Assembly: GCA_012518315.1 (NCBI GenBank)
Contig: JAAYSL010000052.1
Location: 1 to 37,586, forward strand
Direction of reading: 5' to 3'
DNA length: 37,586 bases
DNA from: Bacillota bacterium
Lineage (GTDB): Bacteria > Bacillota > Limnochordia > DTU087
Under the pieces are notes generated by a model, which was not told where the DNA came from, made no database searches, and worked only from the letters and a program-made list of their open reading frames with translations. Position numbers and translations under genes: made by a program. Below, piece by piece: positions 6,901-14,356 of the stretch. The first letter of the stretch is position 1. Each line of letters starts with the position of its first letter.

Positions 6901-7665
6901 CTATTTTGTGAGCGACTCACGCAGTAGTTCCATAGTGTGCTTTTCCAGACGTGATACTTGTCCCTGTGATATTCCCAGAAGCTGGGCTACCTCACTTTGG
7001 GTTTTTTCTTTGAGGAAACGCAGCATGACTATGGCCCGCGCTCGAGGTGGCAGCTCTTCACAGGCTTGCCTTAAGGCGTAGTTTTCTACCCACATTTCAG
7101 ATTCAGGCTCTATCCCTAGCTTATCTTGGAGAAGCACAGGACTACCGCCATCTTCGTGAATAACCTCATGAATAGACGCGACTGGAGCTACAGCTTCTAG
7201 AGCCTCTACCACATCCTCACGTCCTATCCCCAAAACCTCACCGATTTCAGTAGGAGTGGGGGCCCTGCCGAGCTGCTGCTCCAAGTCTTCCCGGGTTCGA
7301 ATGGCTGTTGCCGCCCTCTCTCTAAGTGTTCGGCTTAGCTTCATTGGGCCTTCATCTCGCAAGAACCGGCGGATTTCCCCCATGATAATCGGTACCGCAT
7401 AGGTAGAGAACCTGACATTAAAGGAAAGGTCGAATTGATCTATAGCTTTGACCAGCCCGATACTGGCCACTTGAAACAGATCCTCGATTTCACCTCTACC
7501 ACCAAAGCGCTGTGCGATGCTCATGGCTAGACGCAAATTGGCCTCAACTAATTGCTCTCTAGCTGCTGTATCTCCGGCTTGTGCCCGGGTCAACAATGAA
7601 CGGGTCTGCTCATGGCTCAAGTTCGATGCTGGTGGTAACTGGATCTTGCCAATGGCACCTTGCAT
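6901..7665 (-). CDS. sigF: RNA polymerase sporulation sigma factor SigF
   Basis: This sigma-70 family protein of 254 residues has the length and domain set of sigma-F, the first forespore-specific sigma factor. Region 2 is seen as NLRLAMSIAQRF, GEIEDLFQVASIGLVKAIDQ and FSTYAVPIIMGEIRRFLRD. Region 3 follows at about residues 115-180. Region 4 has the helix-turn-helix TQSEVAQLLGISQGQVSRLE at the C-terminus. In the family, SigF is held inactive by SpoIIAB and released by unphosphorylated SpoIIAA. The three genes lie in the standard order spoIIAA-spoIIAB-sigF, with 12 nt between spoIIAB and sigF. Sigma-F versus sigma-G is decided by this operon context. Confidence 0.96.
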   Translation of the reverse strand: MQGAIGKIQLPPASNLSHEQTRSLLTRAQAGDTAAREQLVEANLRLAMSIAQRFGGRGEIEDLFQVASIGLVKAIDQFDLSFNVRFSTYAVPIIMGEIRRFLRDEGPMKLSRTLRERAATAIRTREDLEQQLGRAPTPTEIGEVLGIGREDVVEALEAVAPVASIHEVIHEDGGSPVLLQDKLGIEPESEMWVENYALRQACEELPPRARAIVMLRFLKEKTQSEVAQLLGISQGQVSRLEKHTMELLRESLTK

Positions 7666-7677
7666 ACTACTCTCTCC

Positions 7678-8124
7678 CTACGAACATACCCGGGCCTCCA
7701 TGGGCGCCTTAGTCATAGTCAGGCATGTACCCTTGCCTGGAGCCGATTCAATTATCAGATCATCCATATATTCCTTGATGAAAACTAACCCCAAGCCCAT
7801 GCGCTCCTCTGGTTCTGTGGTGAAGGCCGGTTCTAAAGCCTTTTGTACATCGGTTATGCCTTGTCCCTGATCCCGTATAACGATCTCCAAAACATCGTCA
7901 AAAAGGCGACAGATAACAGTAATCTCGCCCTCTCTTCCTTTATAGCCGTGAATCACAGCATTAGATACTGCCTCAGAAGCAGCGATCTTGATTTCATCTA
8001 GCTCATCAAGAGTGAAATCTAGCTGAGAAGCAAAAAGAGCAATGGCAGTCCGGGCAAAGCCGATATTGGCTGCCTTGCTGGGAAACCGCATTTGAACCAT
8101 GTTGCGGATCGTTTCCATCATCAT
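7678..8124 (-). CDS. spoIIAB: Anti-sigma-F factor and SpoIIAA kinase SpoIIAB
   Basis: This is a protein of 148 residues of the GHKL ATPase fold used by anti-sigma kinases. The N box is KIAASEAVSNAVIHGY, the G1 box is VIRDQGQGI, and the G2 region is ERMGLGLVFIKEYMDDL. SpoIIAB binds SigF and phosphorylates SpoIIAA on serine. Its first ATG (8124) overlaps the spoIIAA stop by 4 nt. Three ATG codons stand in a row, and the third (8118) is best spaced from the upstream GGGGGAA, so the true protein may be two residues shorter. It is the middle gene of the operon driven by the sigma-H-type promoter at 8543-8571. Confidence 0.96.
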   Translation of the reverse strand: MMMETIRNMVQMRFPSKAANIGFARTAIALFASQLDFTLDELDEIKIAASEAVSNAVIHGYKGREGEITVICRLFDDVLEIVIRDQGQGITDVQKALEPAFTTEPEERMGLGLVFIKEYMDDLIIESAPGKGTCLTMTKAPMEARVCS

Positions 8125-8468
8125 CTTCCCCCAATCTGAGCTAGTGCTTGTTCTTCAGTATCAGCAAATTGCATAATGCGTTCCATACCAGCCATTCGGA
8201 GCATGCGACGCAGGGGCTCGGTAGCCCTAAGGGCCACAACTTTACCGCTTCTTTGTTGAATCTTCTTGTACCGACCCAAAAGTACCCCCAGGCCGGAGCT
8301 ATCGATAAACCCCACCTTCTCCAAGTCCCAAATCAGGTGATGGAGTCTGGAGTCTTCCAATAGGGCTGAATCAACCCGGTCTCTTACCTCCCCCGCTGTG
8401 GCTAGATCTAGCTCCCCCCCCAAAGACACTATCAAGGTTTTGCCTACTCGTTTGATCGCTATATCCAC
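8121..8468 (-). CDS. spoIIAA: Anti-anti-sigma factor SpoIIAA
   Basis: This is a STAS-domain protein of 115 residues when started at GTG 8468, which has GGAGGGG 5 nt upstream. The TTG at 8489, seven codons earlier, has no such site. The phosphorylation motif DSSGLGV lies at residues 56-62 in FIDSSGLGVLLGRYKKI. The N-terminal strand pair reads TLIVSLGGELDLATA. Unphosphorylated SpoIIAA takes SpoIIAB off SigF in the forespore. It is the first gene of the spoIIA operon, with a sigma-H-type promoter about 75 nt upstream and an intrinsic terminator that shields it from dacF. Its stop overlaps the spoIIAB start (ATGA). Confidence 0.95.
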   Translation of the reverse strand: MDIAIKRVGKTLIVSLGGELDLATAGEVRDRVDSALLEDSRLHHLIWDLEKVGFIDSSGLGVLLGRYKKIQQRSGKVVALRATEPLRRMLRMAGMERIMQFADTEEQALAQIGGR

Positions 8469-8542
8469 CTTGGCCCCTCCATATATCAACTAACGCATAC
8501 AAAGAAGAAGCATCACTGCCCCCAAAAACTCCCTTTGCTAGT

Positions 8543-8571
8543 ATTTTCGCAAAGATGTGGTAAATTCCTGC
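8543..8571 (-). promoter_or_regulatory. Sigma-H-type promoter of the spoIIA operon
   Basis: On the minus strand GCAGGAATT (8571-8563) is a full match to the sigma-H -35 consensus RNAGGAWWW. After an 11-bp spacer comes TGCGAAAAT (8551-8543), which fits RNNGAATWW except for the first base and an A in place of the T. In Bacillus subtilis the spoIIA operon is read by sigma-H under Spo0A control. I did not find a clear Spo0A box here. The start codon is about 75 nt downstream. Confidence 0.65.
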
Positions 8572-8610
8572 TTACGCTCTTGAATTAACCGATCTACGAT
8601 TGGGGATAAA

Positions 8611-8644
8611 CAAAAAGAGGAACCACGGCGTAGCGTAGCTCCTC
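8611..8644 (-). terminator. Intrinsic terminator after dacF
   Basis: On the minus strand, 8644 to 8617 folds as an 11-bp stem (GAGGAGCTACG paired with CGTGGTTCCTC, two G-U pairs) with a 6-nt loop. It is followed by TTTTTGTTT. It lies 70 nt past the dacF stop and upstream of the sigma-H promoter, so it separates deoB-pdp-dacF from the spoIIA operon. Confidence 0.82.
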
Positions 8645-8713
8645 ACTTACACATTGCTCCTACCTATTGACCAAACTTGGTCCTATCGCATTAAGGCCAC
8701 AAGTCTGAACGTT

Positions 8714-9931
8714 TCATCTACCCGGCACTATACTTTGCAAGAGCCGTTTTGACATTCGAACCAGAATCTGCCACATGTTGGCTCGCTCTACATCGGCATC
8801 GGATACCACTTCTATCCGAGCAACTTCTTTGCCGTCCCGCTTAACCACCAAATTACCTAAGATTTCACCCTTTTCTACCGGTGCAACCAATTCTTTCCGC
8901 CACTCCATCTCTCGAGTCAGGTCATCCTTGCGACCCCGGGGCACCCCGATGGTTAGGTCCTCCCTGGTACTGATGGATACTTTTTCTTCTTTGCCCCTAG
9001 AAACCAAAGCTTCTCCTAGAGACTGGCCAGCCCGAGCGATAGTCACCGGCTCATACAATCGAAAACCATAGTCCAAAAGGGTAACGGTATCTCTCTTTCG
9101 GGCTTCCTTTGTGGGATTGCCTAGAACCACAGAGACTAGGCGCATGCCATCTCGTTTGGCAGTGGCAGCTAGGCAGTAGCCCGCCTCCGATGTCATACCA
9201 GTCTTGATTCCGTCAAGACCCGGGTAACCATAGCGTCTACCAGAATCCAAGACCCGGTCGAGCAACTCGTTAAGAGTATATAGAATCGGTTTCTTGGTTG
9301 TGTCAGGTCTCATGACATACTCGTGGGTAGCGACCATCTCTAATAGTGAGGGTATGCGAACTGCATGACGGGACAAAAGCCCAAGATCATAGGCGGAGGC
9401 ATGGTGCTCGGCATCCATGCCCAGAGTCTTAGGTGGTAGTCCACTGGCATTACTGAAAACAGTGTTTGCAAGGCCAAGCTCTCTGGCCCGTCGGTTCATC
9501 TCATCGACAAAGCGTGCCTCAGAGCCAGATAAGTATTCCGCCACAGCTACTGCCGCATCATTAGCGGAACCAACAGCAATGGCATAGAGCATATCCTTTA
9601 GGGTCATCTGCTCTCCCACTTCGAGCCAGATCTGTGACCCTCCCATTTTGTTGGCATATTCACTAGTTGTGACAGTATCATCCAGCCTCACATTGCCTGC
9701 TTGCACTGCTTCTAACGCTAGCACCAAAGTCATGATCTTGGTAATGCTAGCCATAGGGAGGGGTGTGTGCATGTTCTTTTCATAGATCACGTCACCCGAG
9801 CTAGCCTCCATCAGAACAGCCGCCTGTGCCGATATGTTCAATTCCTGGGCAACAGCTATTGTTCCTACACCTGATAAGAGGAGAATAGCTAGCAAGATGA
9901 TGGCAACAAGTCTCTTTCGTCTTATAGGCAA
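8714..9931 (-). CDS. dacF: D-alanyl-D-alanine carboxypeptidase, DacF type
   Basis: This penicillin-binding protein of about 405 residues trims the last D-Ala from peptidoglycan stem peptides. I start it at TTG 9931 because AGAGGAGG lies 7 nt upstream; the ATG at 9955 has no such site. A signal peptide (residues about 5-28, RLVAIILLAILLLSG) leads to the peptidase S11 domain. The SxxK motif is SITK in MASITKIMTLVLALE, the SxN motif is in AIAVGSANDAAVAVAEYL, and the KTG motif is in GYPGLDGIKTGMTSEAGYC. The last 90 residues fit the PBP5 C-terminal domain and end in a basic amphipathic stretch (MSKRLLQSIVPGR), a possible membrane anchor. The position just before spoIIAA is the DacF position in Bacillus, where sigma-F reads it. 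I found no convincing sigma-F promoter here. Confidence 0.92.
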   Translation of the reverse strand: MPIRRKRLVAIILLAILLLSGVGTIAVAQELNISAQAAVLMEASSGDVIYEKNMHTPLPMASITKIMTLVLALEAVQAGNVRLDDTVTTSEYANKMGGSQIWLEVGEQMTLKDMLYAIAVGSANDAAVAVAEYLSGSEARFVDEMNRRARELGLANTVFSNASGLPPKTLGMDAEHHASAYDLGLLSRHAVRIPSLLEMVATHEYVMRPDTTKKPILYTLNELLDRVLDSGRRYGYPGLDGIKTGMTSEAGYCLAATAKRDGMRLVSVVLGNPTKEARKRDTVTLLDYGFRLYEPVTIARAGQSLGEALVSRGKEEKVSISTREDLTIGVPRGRKDDLTREMEWRKELVAPVEKGEILGNLVVKRDGKEVARIEVVSDADVERANMWQILVRMSKRLLQSIVPGR

Positions 9932-10020
9932 GTCAATCCCTCCTCTGCTAAACATGTCAATTGTCCTTAGCAGGCCACATTTTATAAACTATGTTGTGCC
10001 GCCATAGGTTATACCTTGAT

Positions 10021-11328
10021 TCACCTGGAAACACGAGCCAATAGAAGTGGTAAGGGTGCCACAGGTTCATCATCTATCCGAATGGCCTCCATCACTTGTG
10101 TATGGGCGGCCTTTACCGCGCTCTTGGTGGATCCGTGGATTCGGGCGATGGTCTGGCCTTCCTCGACCCGATCCCCTACCTTTACCAAGATCTCCAACCC
10201 TGCCGCTAAATCAATCACATCATCTAGCCGCTGTCTGCCTGCACCCAAATCCATGGCAATTAAGCCGATTTGCCTAGCCCATATCTTGGTAACATACCCT
10301 TGGCGAGCTGCCAATACATCCTTGCTTACCTCGGCCGTCGGTAGTGACTCGGGGTGCTCGATTACACCAGGATCACCACCCTGCATCTGCACCAAATCCC
10401 GGAACTTCTTCATGGGCAGTCCTTCTGCCATTACCTCGATAAGCAGTTGGCGCCCTGTTTCCAGATCTGCGGTTCTGCCGGCTTGAAGTAGCATTTCCGC
10501 TCCGAGGGCCAGGCACAATTCTGTTAGATCTTTTGGGCCCTTCCCTTGTAGTGTGGCTATGGCTTCCCGCACTTCCAGAGCATTGCCGACGGCAAACCCT
10601 AGAGGCTGCTCCATATTGGTTACTAAGGCTACTGTATGACGGTTAGTCTTGACACCAATATCAACCATAGTCTCAGCTAAGAGTCGTGCCCCCGAAAGCT
10701 CTTGCATAAAGGCCCCATCACCTACTTTTACATCTAAAACAATATGGCTAGCACCGGCTGCTATTTTTTTGCTCATGATGGAACTGGCGATCAGCGGTAT
10801 AGAATCGACAGTAGCTGTGACGTCGCGAAGAGCGTATAGCTTCTTATCTGCAGGCACTAGATTGCCAGTTTGACCGGCAATGGCCAGACCTGCCCCCTCA
10901 ACTACCTCGATGAATTCCTTTCTATTTAGCTCCCAGCGAAATCCTGGTATGGCACTCAGCTTGTCTAAAGTGCCTCCGGTATGACCCAATCCCTTCCCTG
11001 ATAGCTTAGCCACCTTAACTCCGGTAGACGCCACCCATGGCACCAATACTAAGGTGGTCTTGTCACCTACTCCACCGGTGGAGTGCTTATCCACAAGCTC
11101 CGAGCCAAATTCAGGCCAAGCCAAGGTCTCACCGGAGTCTACCATAGCCATAGTGAGCTGTGCGGTGACCTCCTTACTTAGGCCCCGGAAATATACCGCC
11201 ATACACCAAGCAGCTACCTGATAGTCAGGAATACTACCTTCTGTATATCCTTCAATGATAAAGCGTATCTCATCTCTGGTCAGATCTTGCCCTTCCCGTG
11301 TCTTCACGATCAGATCATACATTCTCAT
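10021..11328 (-). CDS. pdp: Pyrimidine-nucleoside phosphorylase
   Basis: This protein of 435 residues splits uridine, thymidine or deoxyuridine with phosphate to base and (deoxy)ribose-1-phosphate. The family signature is SGKGLGHTGGTLDKLSAIPG, and the phosphate- and base-binding parts KHSTGGVGDKTTLVL and AASSIMSKKIA-like SSIMSKKIAAGASH are present. The C-terminal PYNP domain is seen in VTKIWARQIGLIAMDLGAGR. GGGGGAGGG lies 6 nt before the ATG. It is 18 nt downstream of deoB, whose enzyme converts the sugar-1-phosphate product to the 5-phosphate, so the two form a nucleoside salvage pair. Pdp is preferred over DeoA because of length and the Firmicutes context. Confidence 0.93.
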   Translation of the reverse strand: MRMYDLIVKTREGQDLTRDEIRFIIEGYTEGSIPDYQVAAWCMAVYFRGLSKEVTAQLTMAMVDSGETLAWPEFGSELVDKHSTGGVGDKTTLVLVPWVASTGVKVAKLSGKGLGHTGGTLDKLSAIPGFRWELNRKEFIEVVEGAGLAIAGQTGNLVPADKKLYALRDVTATVDSIPLIASSIMSKKIAAGASHIVLDVKVGDGAFMQELSGARLLAETMVDIGVKTNRHTVALVTNMEQPLGFAVGNALEVREAIATLQGKGPKDLTELCLALGAEMLLQAGRTADLETGRQLLIEVMAEGLPMKKFRDLVQMQGGDPGVIEHPESLPTAEVSKDVLAARQGYVTKIWARQIGLIAMDLGAGRQRLDDVIDLAAGLEILVKVGDRVEEGQTIARIHGSTKSAVKAAHTQVMEAIRIDDEPVAPLPLLLARVSR

Positions 11329-11346
11329 CGCAAGCCCTCCCCCTTA

Positions 11347-12534
11347 CTAGCCCTGCCTAGCATCTACTCTACTCCAAATGCTAGTGCCTACTCCTTGCCA
11401 GTTAAGATTAAAGAACTCTGCTATGGAAGCGGCGAGATCGGCAAAGGTTTCCCGGACACCCAAGAACTTGCAGCCCGAAATCCCTCGTCCCACAACTATT
11501 AGGGGTACATATTCCCGAGTATGATCAGTACCTAGTGTTGTCGGATCACAACCATGATCAGCCGTGATCACCAATAGATCCTGAGGAGTCATTTCGTTTA
11601 ATAGCACCGGTAACTGCACATCAAAGGCTTCTAAGCCCTGGGCATAGCCTTGACTATCATTTCTATGGCCCCAGAGCATATCAAAATCAACGAGGTTTGC
11701 AAAAACGAGGCCAGGCTCCTTAAGCTCCTGCATGGCTTGGAGGACTGTCTCAAACACCTCCTGGTTCCCGTGGGCGGGAAGCACTCTGGTGATACCTTGA
11801 CCGGCAAAGATGTCTGGGATCTTACCTATGCCATAGACACAATACCCGGCCTCCTGCAGTCGATCCAGTAAAGTAGGCTGCAAAGGGGGTAGACTAAAGT
11901 CCCGCCTCCCCTCAGTTCTCCAGAACTCACCCGGTGAGCCAAGAAAGGGCCTGGCAATCACTCGCCCCACTCCATGCTCACCTTGAAGTAGCTCACGGGC
12001 CATTTTGCACATCTCGTAAAGCTTGTCCACACTAATGATCTGTTCATGGGCGGCAATCTGAAAAACGCTATCGGCCGAGGTATAGACAATAGGGTAGCCC
12101 GTCTCTAGATGTGTTTGCCCCAGCTCTTTGATGATCTCAGTACCAGAGGCGACCTTGTTTCCTAGGACCTTTCGGCCAATCCTTTGTTCAAAAGCTTCTA
12201 TGACATCAACCGGAAATCCGTAGGGATATACGGGAAATGGCCTCGGGAGAATCACACCCATCATTTCCCAATGACCTGTAGTGGTATCCTTTCCCGGAGA
12301 TTTTTCCGCCATCTTCCCCCAACCCGCTTGGCATTGTTCTTGGGGGGGCACTCCTTCAATGGGCACAATATTGCCAAGCCCCAGACTTTCTAGATTGGGA
12401 AGATCAAGCCCTCCCACGGCTTTGGCCACATTTGGCAATGTGGCACTTCCCGCATCACCATACTCCGCGGCATCAGGCAGTTCGCCGACACCAACACTAT
12501 CTAGAACAAGTAGAATGACTCTTGGAATATCCAT
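11347..12534 (-). CDS. deoB: Phosphopentomutase
   Basis: This protein of 395 residues, the standard DeoB size, interconverts (deoxy)ribose-1-phosphate and -5-phosphate. It is an alkaline-phosphatase-superfamily enzyme with two Mn ions. The first metal site is [17 protein letters not shown]. The phosphorylated threonine lies in [13 protein letters not shown], and the second metal site is [20 protein letters not shown]. The ATG at 12534 has only GGGTG 7 nt upstream, and an in-frame TGA 15 nt upstream prevents extension. A short leader frame with its own ribosome site lies at 12550-12573. It heads the deoB-pdp-dacF group, which in Bacillus also includes pupG; pupG is absent here. Confidence 0.94.
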   Translation of the reverse strand: MDIPRVILLVLDSVGVGELPDAAEYGDAGSATLPNVAKAVGGLDLPNLESLGLGNIVPIEGVPPQEQCQAGWGKMAEKSPGKDTTTGHWEMMGVILPRPFPVYPYGFPVDVIEAFEQRIGRKVLGNKVASGTEIIKELGQTHLETGYPIVYTSADSVFQIAAHEQIISVDKLYEMCKMARELLQGEHGVGRVIARPFLGSPGEFWRTEGRRDFSLPPLQPTLLDRLQEAGYCVYGIGKIPDIFAGQGITRVLPAHGNQEVFETVLQAMQELKEPGLVFANLVDFDMLWGHRNDSQGYAQGLEAFDVQLPVLLNEMTPQDLLVITADHGCDPTTLGTDHTREYVPLIVVGRGISGCKFLGVRETFADLAASIAEFFNLNWQGVGTSIWSRVDARQG

Positions 12535-12549
12535 TCTGCAACACCCAGT

Positions 12550-12573
12550 TCATAAACTAGCACTCTGAACCAA
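12550..12573 (-). other. Possible 7-codon leader reading frame upstream of deoB
   Basis: GAGGAG is followed after 6 nt by TTG at 12573, then six more sense codons and TGA ending at 12550, 15 nt before the deoB ATG. The ribosome site is stronger than that of deoB. It could couple or pause translation, or it may be a leftover. Nothing else supports it. Confidence 0.25.
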
Positions 12574-12633
12574 GTGCCCCTCCTCTCAAGCCAACCCCTA
12601 TATTTGTCGAATAAGGGCTTAGATGGTAATTAG

Positions 12634-12918
12634 TTAACTATTTCTAGATCCCATCACAGTTACCTGCCAACCACCACCTTCCCGGCTAGGTTGAACAAAG
12701 GAGAGAGCCGCATGGGTTAGTTGCGGCCCTTGACCGAGCCTGTGACTAAAAGGCACATACTCGTCATGCAGAAGCGGTTGTTCTCTATCCGGTTGCTTGT
12801 CTGTGAGGCGGCCGCTAGCCCACCAAAGTATCAATGCGATGGCCAACAAAACAATGATGGGCTTAATCACAAACCACAGGCGCCTTGTCAGTTCCCTCAA
12901 GGAGATCACCCAGATCAC
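12634..12918 (-). CDS. Small single-pass membrane protein of unknown function
   Basis: This is a protein of about 94 residues if started at GTG 12918, which has GGGGGG 6 nt upstream. The frame is open to TTG 12969, next to the spoIIM stop, but with no spaced ribosome site. One hydrophobic helix (LWFVIKPIIVLLAIALILWW) is flanked by basic residues on its N side, which suggests the C-terminal 50 residues lie outside the membrane. The tail is polar with no motif that I recognise. It lies between spoIIM and deoB, the place of yqzK (DUF4227, also a small membrane protein) in Bacillus. The sequences do not look clearly alike, so this is a positional guess only. Confidence 0.6.
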   Translation of the reverse strand: MIWVISLRELTRRLWFVIKPIIVLLAIALILWWASGRLTDKQPDREQPLLHDEYVPFSHRLGQGPQLTHAALSFVQPSREGGGWQVTVMGSRNS

Positions 12919-12971
12919 CGCAATCCCCCCATCTCCCATGCTGTCTTTGCCCACTATTATAGCCACCAACC

Positions 12972-13610
12972 TTACGTCAGGTAACGGGTGGCAGTTTCGA
13001 TTAGCATCGGTGTTATATATGCCTCAACCAAAGCGGCAATACCCATAAGGCCACAGGCAGCCATTACTAATAAGGTAGTGCTAAGAAAATGCTGGTACAT
13101 ATTAATGTCCCTTCTTCCCAAAAGGGTCTGCAAGGCTGCCCATGAGAAACCCAGCGAGGCTCCTCCAGCCAAAATAATGGCTGGCACCACCAACAGATTA
13201 TGGGGCACTACCGAAACAACTGCCAAGGCGATCCCTTTCAGGACCATCTCTTTAACCATAAAACCCACAGTAAACCCCAAGACAAATCCCCGCAAGAATA
13301 GAAGGGCTAGCACAAAGGGTGCCCCTAACACAGATAACCCCAATAGCCACATGACTCCTACAGTCTTAGCGATACTCTCCAGTAATGTCTGACGGATAGT
13401 CCCGAGGGAGGCGGTTGTATTTGTCGCAGCAAACCCATGCAGAAAGGTCTGAACGTAACTGGCCAGATCATCACGCTGCTGGGAACTAAGAGTCTTGACA
13501 GAAAAGGCTCCGCTGATACTGCCCATAGCAAAAACCACGATCAGGAACATGTATGTTGCGGCCCTACGACGAAAATAGCTGCGAACAGTCCCTGACACTT
13601 GTCTGGCCAT
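12972..13610 (-). CDS. spoIIM: Stage II sporulation protein M
   Basis: This membrane protein of 212 residues has about five hydrophobic segments and the SpoIIM signature. That signature includes LLFLRGFVLGFTVGFMVKEM followed by SVVPHNLLVVPAIILAGGAS. SpoIIM works with SpoIID and SpoIIP in the mother cell to remodel septal peptidoglycan during engulfment. The length matches Bacillus SpoIIM. The ATG has GGGGG 10 nt upstream and a GGAGG too close to be useful. The gene lies after an EndoQ homologue (YqxK in Bacillus), the same neighbour order as in Bacillus, with a histidine phosphatase between them. Xer recombinase and Fur genes, which often follow, are missing. Confidence 0.93.
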   Translation of the reverse strand: MARQVSGTVRSYFRRRAATYMFLIVVFAMGSISGAFSVKTLSSQQRDDLASYVQTFLHGFAATNTTASLGTIRQTLLESIAKTVGVMWLLGLSVLGAPFVLALLFLRGFVLGFTVGFMVKEMVLKGIALAVVSVVPHNLLVVPAIILAGGASLGFSWAALQTLLGRRDINMYQHFLSTTLLVMAACGLMGIAALVEAYITPMLIETATRYLT

Positions 13611-13717
13611 GCCTCCAACGCCCCCTTGTCCCGAACAGATCTAGCGATTCTAGCCTGGCTTTTCACACCATCTTTATGCGCTAATCCTTCCGTTTATGCC
13701 AAGGGGCCAAAGAGAGG

Positions 13718-14356
13718 TCATAGGTCGACCAAATGAGAGGTATCATTGATGATGACAATTCTTAGCCTATCGATACTGGGAGCTTCCACCACACTGATTC
13801 CACCATTATCAAGGTGGAACTGAGGTCTTTCCTGGTTGGCGATCCAAGCAAGTAGTGCCCGCAGGAGCCCTCCATGGGAGACAATAACCCCACTTTGGCC
13901 CTGGTACTTACCCAGCACCCAAGCCACAGCTTGAATAGCACGGGCCTTCAGTTCCGTCAGTGTTTCACCACCAAGAGGTGCTGCGTTTGCAGGATTACTC
14001 CGGTATTGTCTCCACTCTTCTGGATGCAATTCTTGGATTTCCGGCCTTGTTAAACCTTCCCAGCGACCATAGTCCCGTTCCCGCCATAGAGAAGACGTAA
14101 CGACTGCCAGCTTTAGGGACTCACCTATAATGGCGGCAGTATCTTTTGCCCTCATAAGATCACTACTAACTAGAAACTGTGCCCTTGCCCCAGCCAGCGC
14201 TTCTGCTACTTGCTCCGCCTGCCGCCTACCTAGGTCATTTAAGAAAGTATCCCGCTGTCCTTGATATCTTCTTTCCTCATTCCATAGTGTTGCTCCATGT
14301 CGCACAAAAATGAGCCTCTCGACGGACTTATCATCTTGAGCTCTGAATACGGCCAT
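13718..14356 (-). CDS. Histidine phosphatase superfamily (phosphoglycerate mutase-like) protein
   Basis: This is a 212-residue phosphatase of the cofactor-independent-of-metal histidine type. The RHG catalytic motif is in RLIFVRHGATLWNEERRYQG, and the arginine and glutamate partners follow in SSDLMRAKDTA and WRERDYGRWEG. The second histidine is in GVIVSHGGLLRALLAWI. I start it at ATG 14356 because GGAGGGGG lies 5 nt upstream; the GTG 14371 is part of that ribosome site. The start overlaps the 3' end of the upstream endonuclease gene by 26 nt. Relatives act on alpha-ribazole phosphate, phosphosugars or other phosphoesters, so the substrate cannot be told. In Bacillus the Nudix hydrolase nudF stands near this place. 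Confidence 0.88.
   Translation of the reverse strand: MAVFRAQDDKSVERLIFVRHGATLWNEERRYQGQRDTFLNDLGRRQAEQVAEALAGARAQFLVSSDLMRAKDTAAIIGESLKLAVVTSSLWRERDYGRWEGLTRPEIQELHPEEWRQYRSNPANAAPLGGETLTELKARAIQAVAWVLGKYQGQSGVIVSHGGLLRALLAWIANQERPQFHLDNGGISVVEAPSIDRLRIVIINDTSHLVDL

Noticed and set aside
9985-10014. Sigma-F promoter for dacF
   Set aside because: GTATA and a 15-bp spacer fit, but the -10 matches only about 6 of 10 consensus positions.
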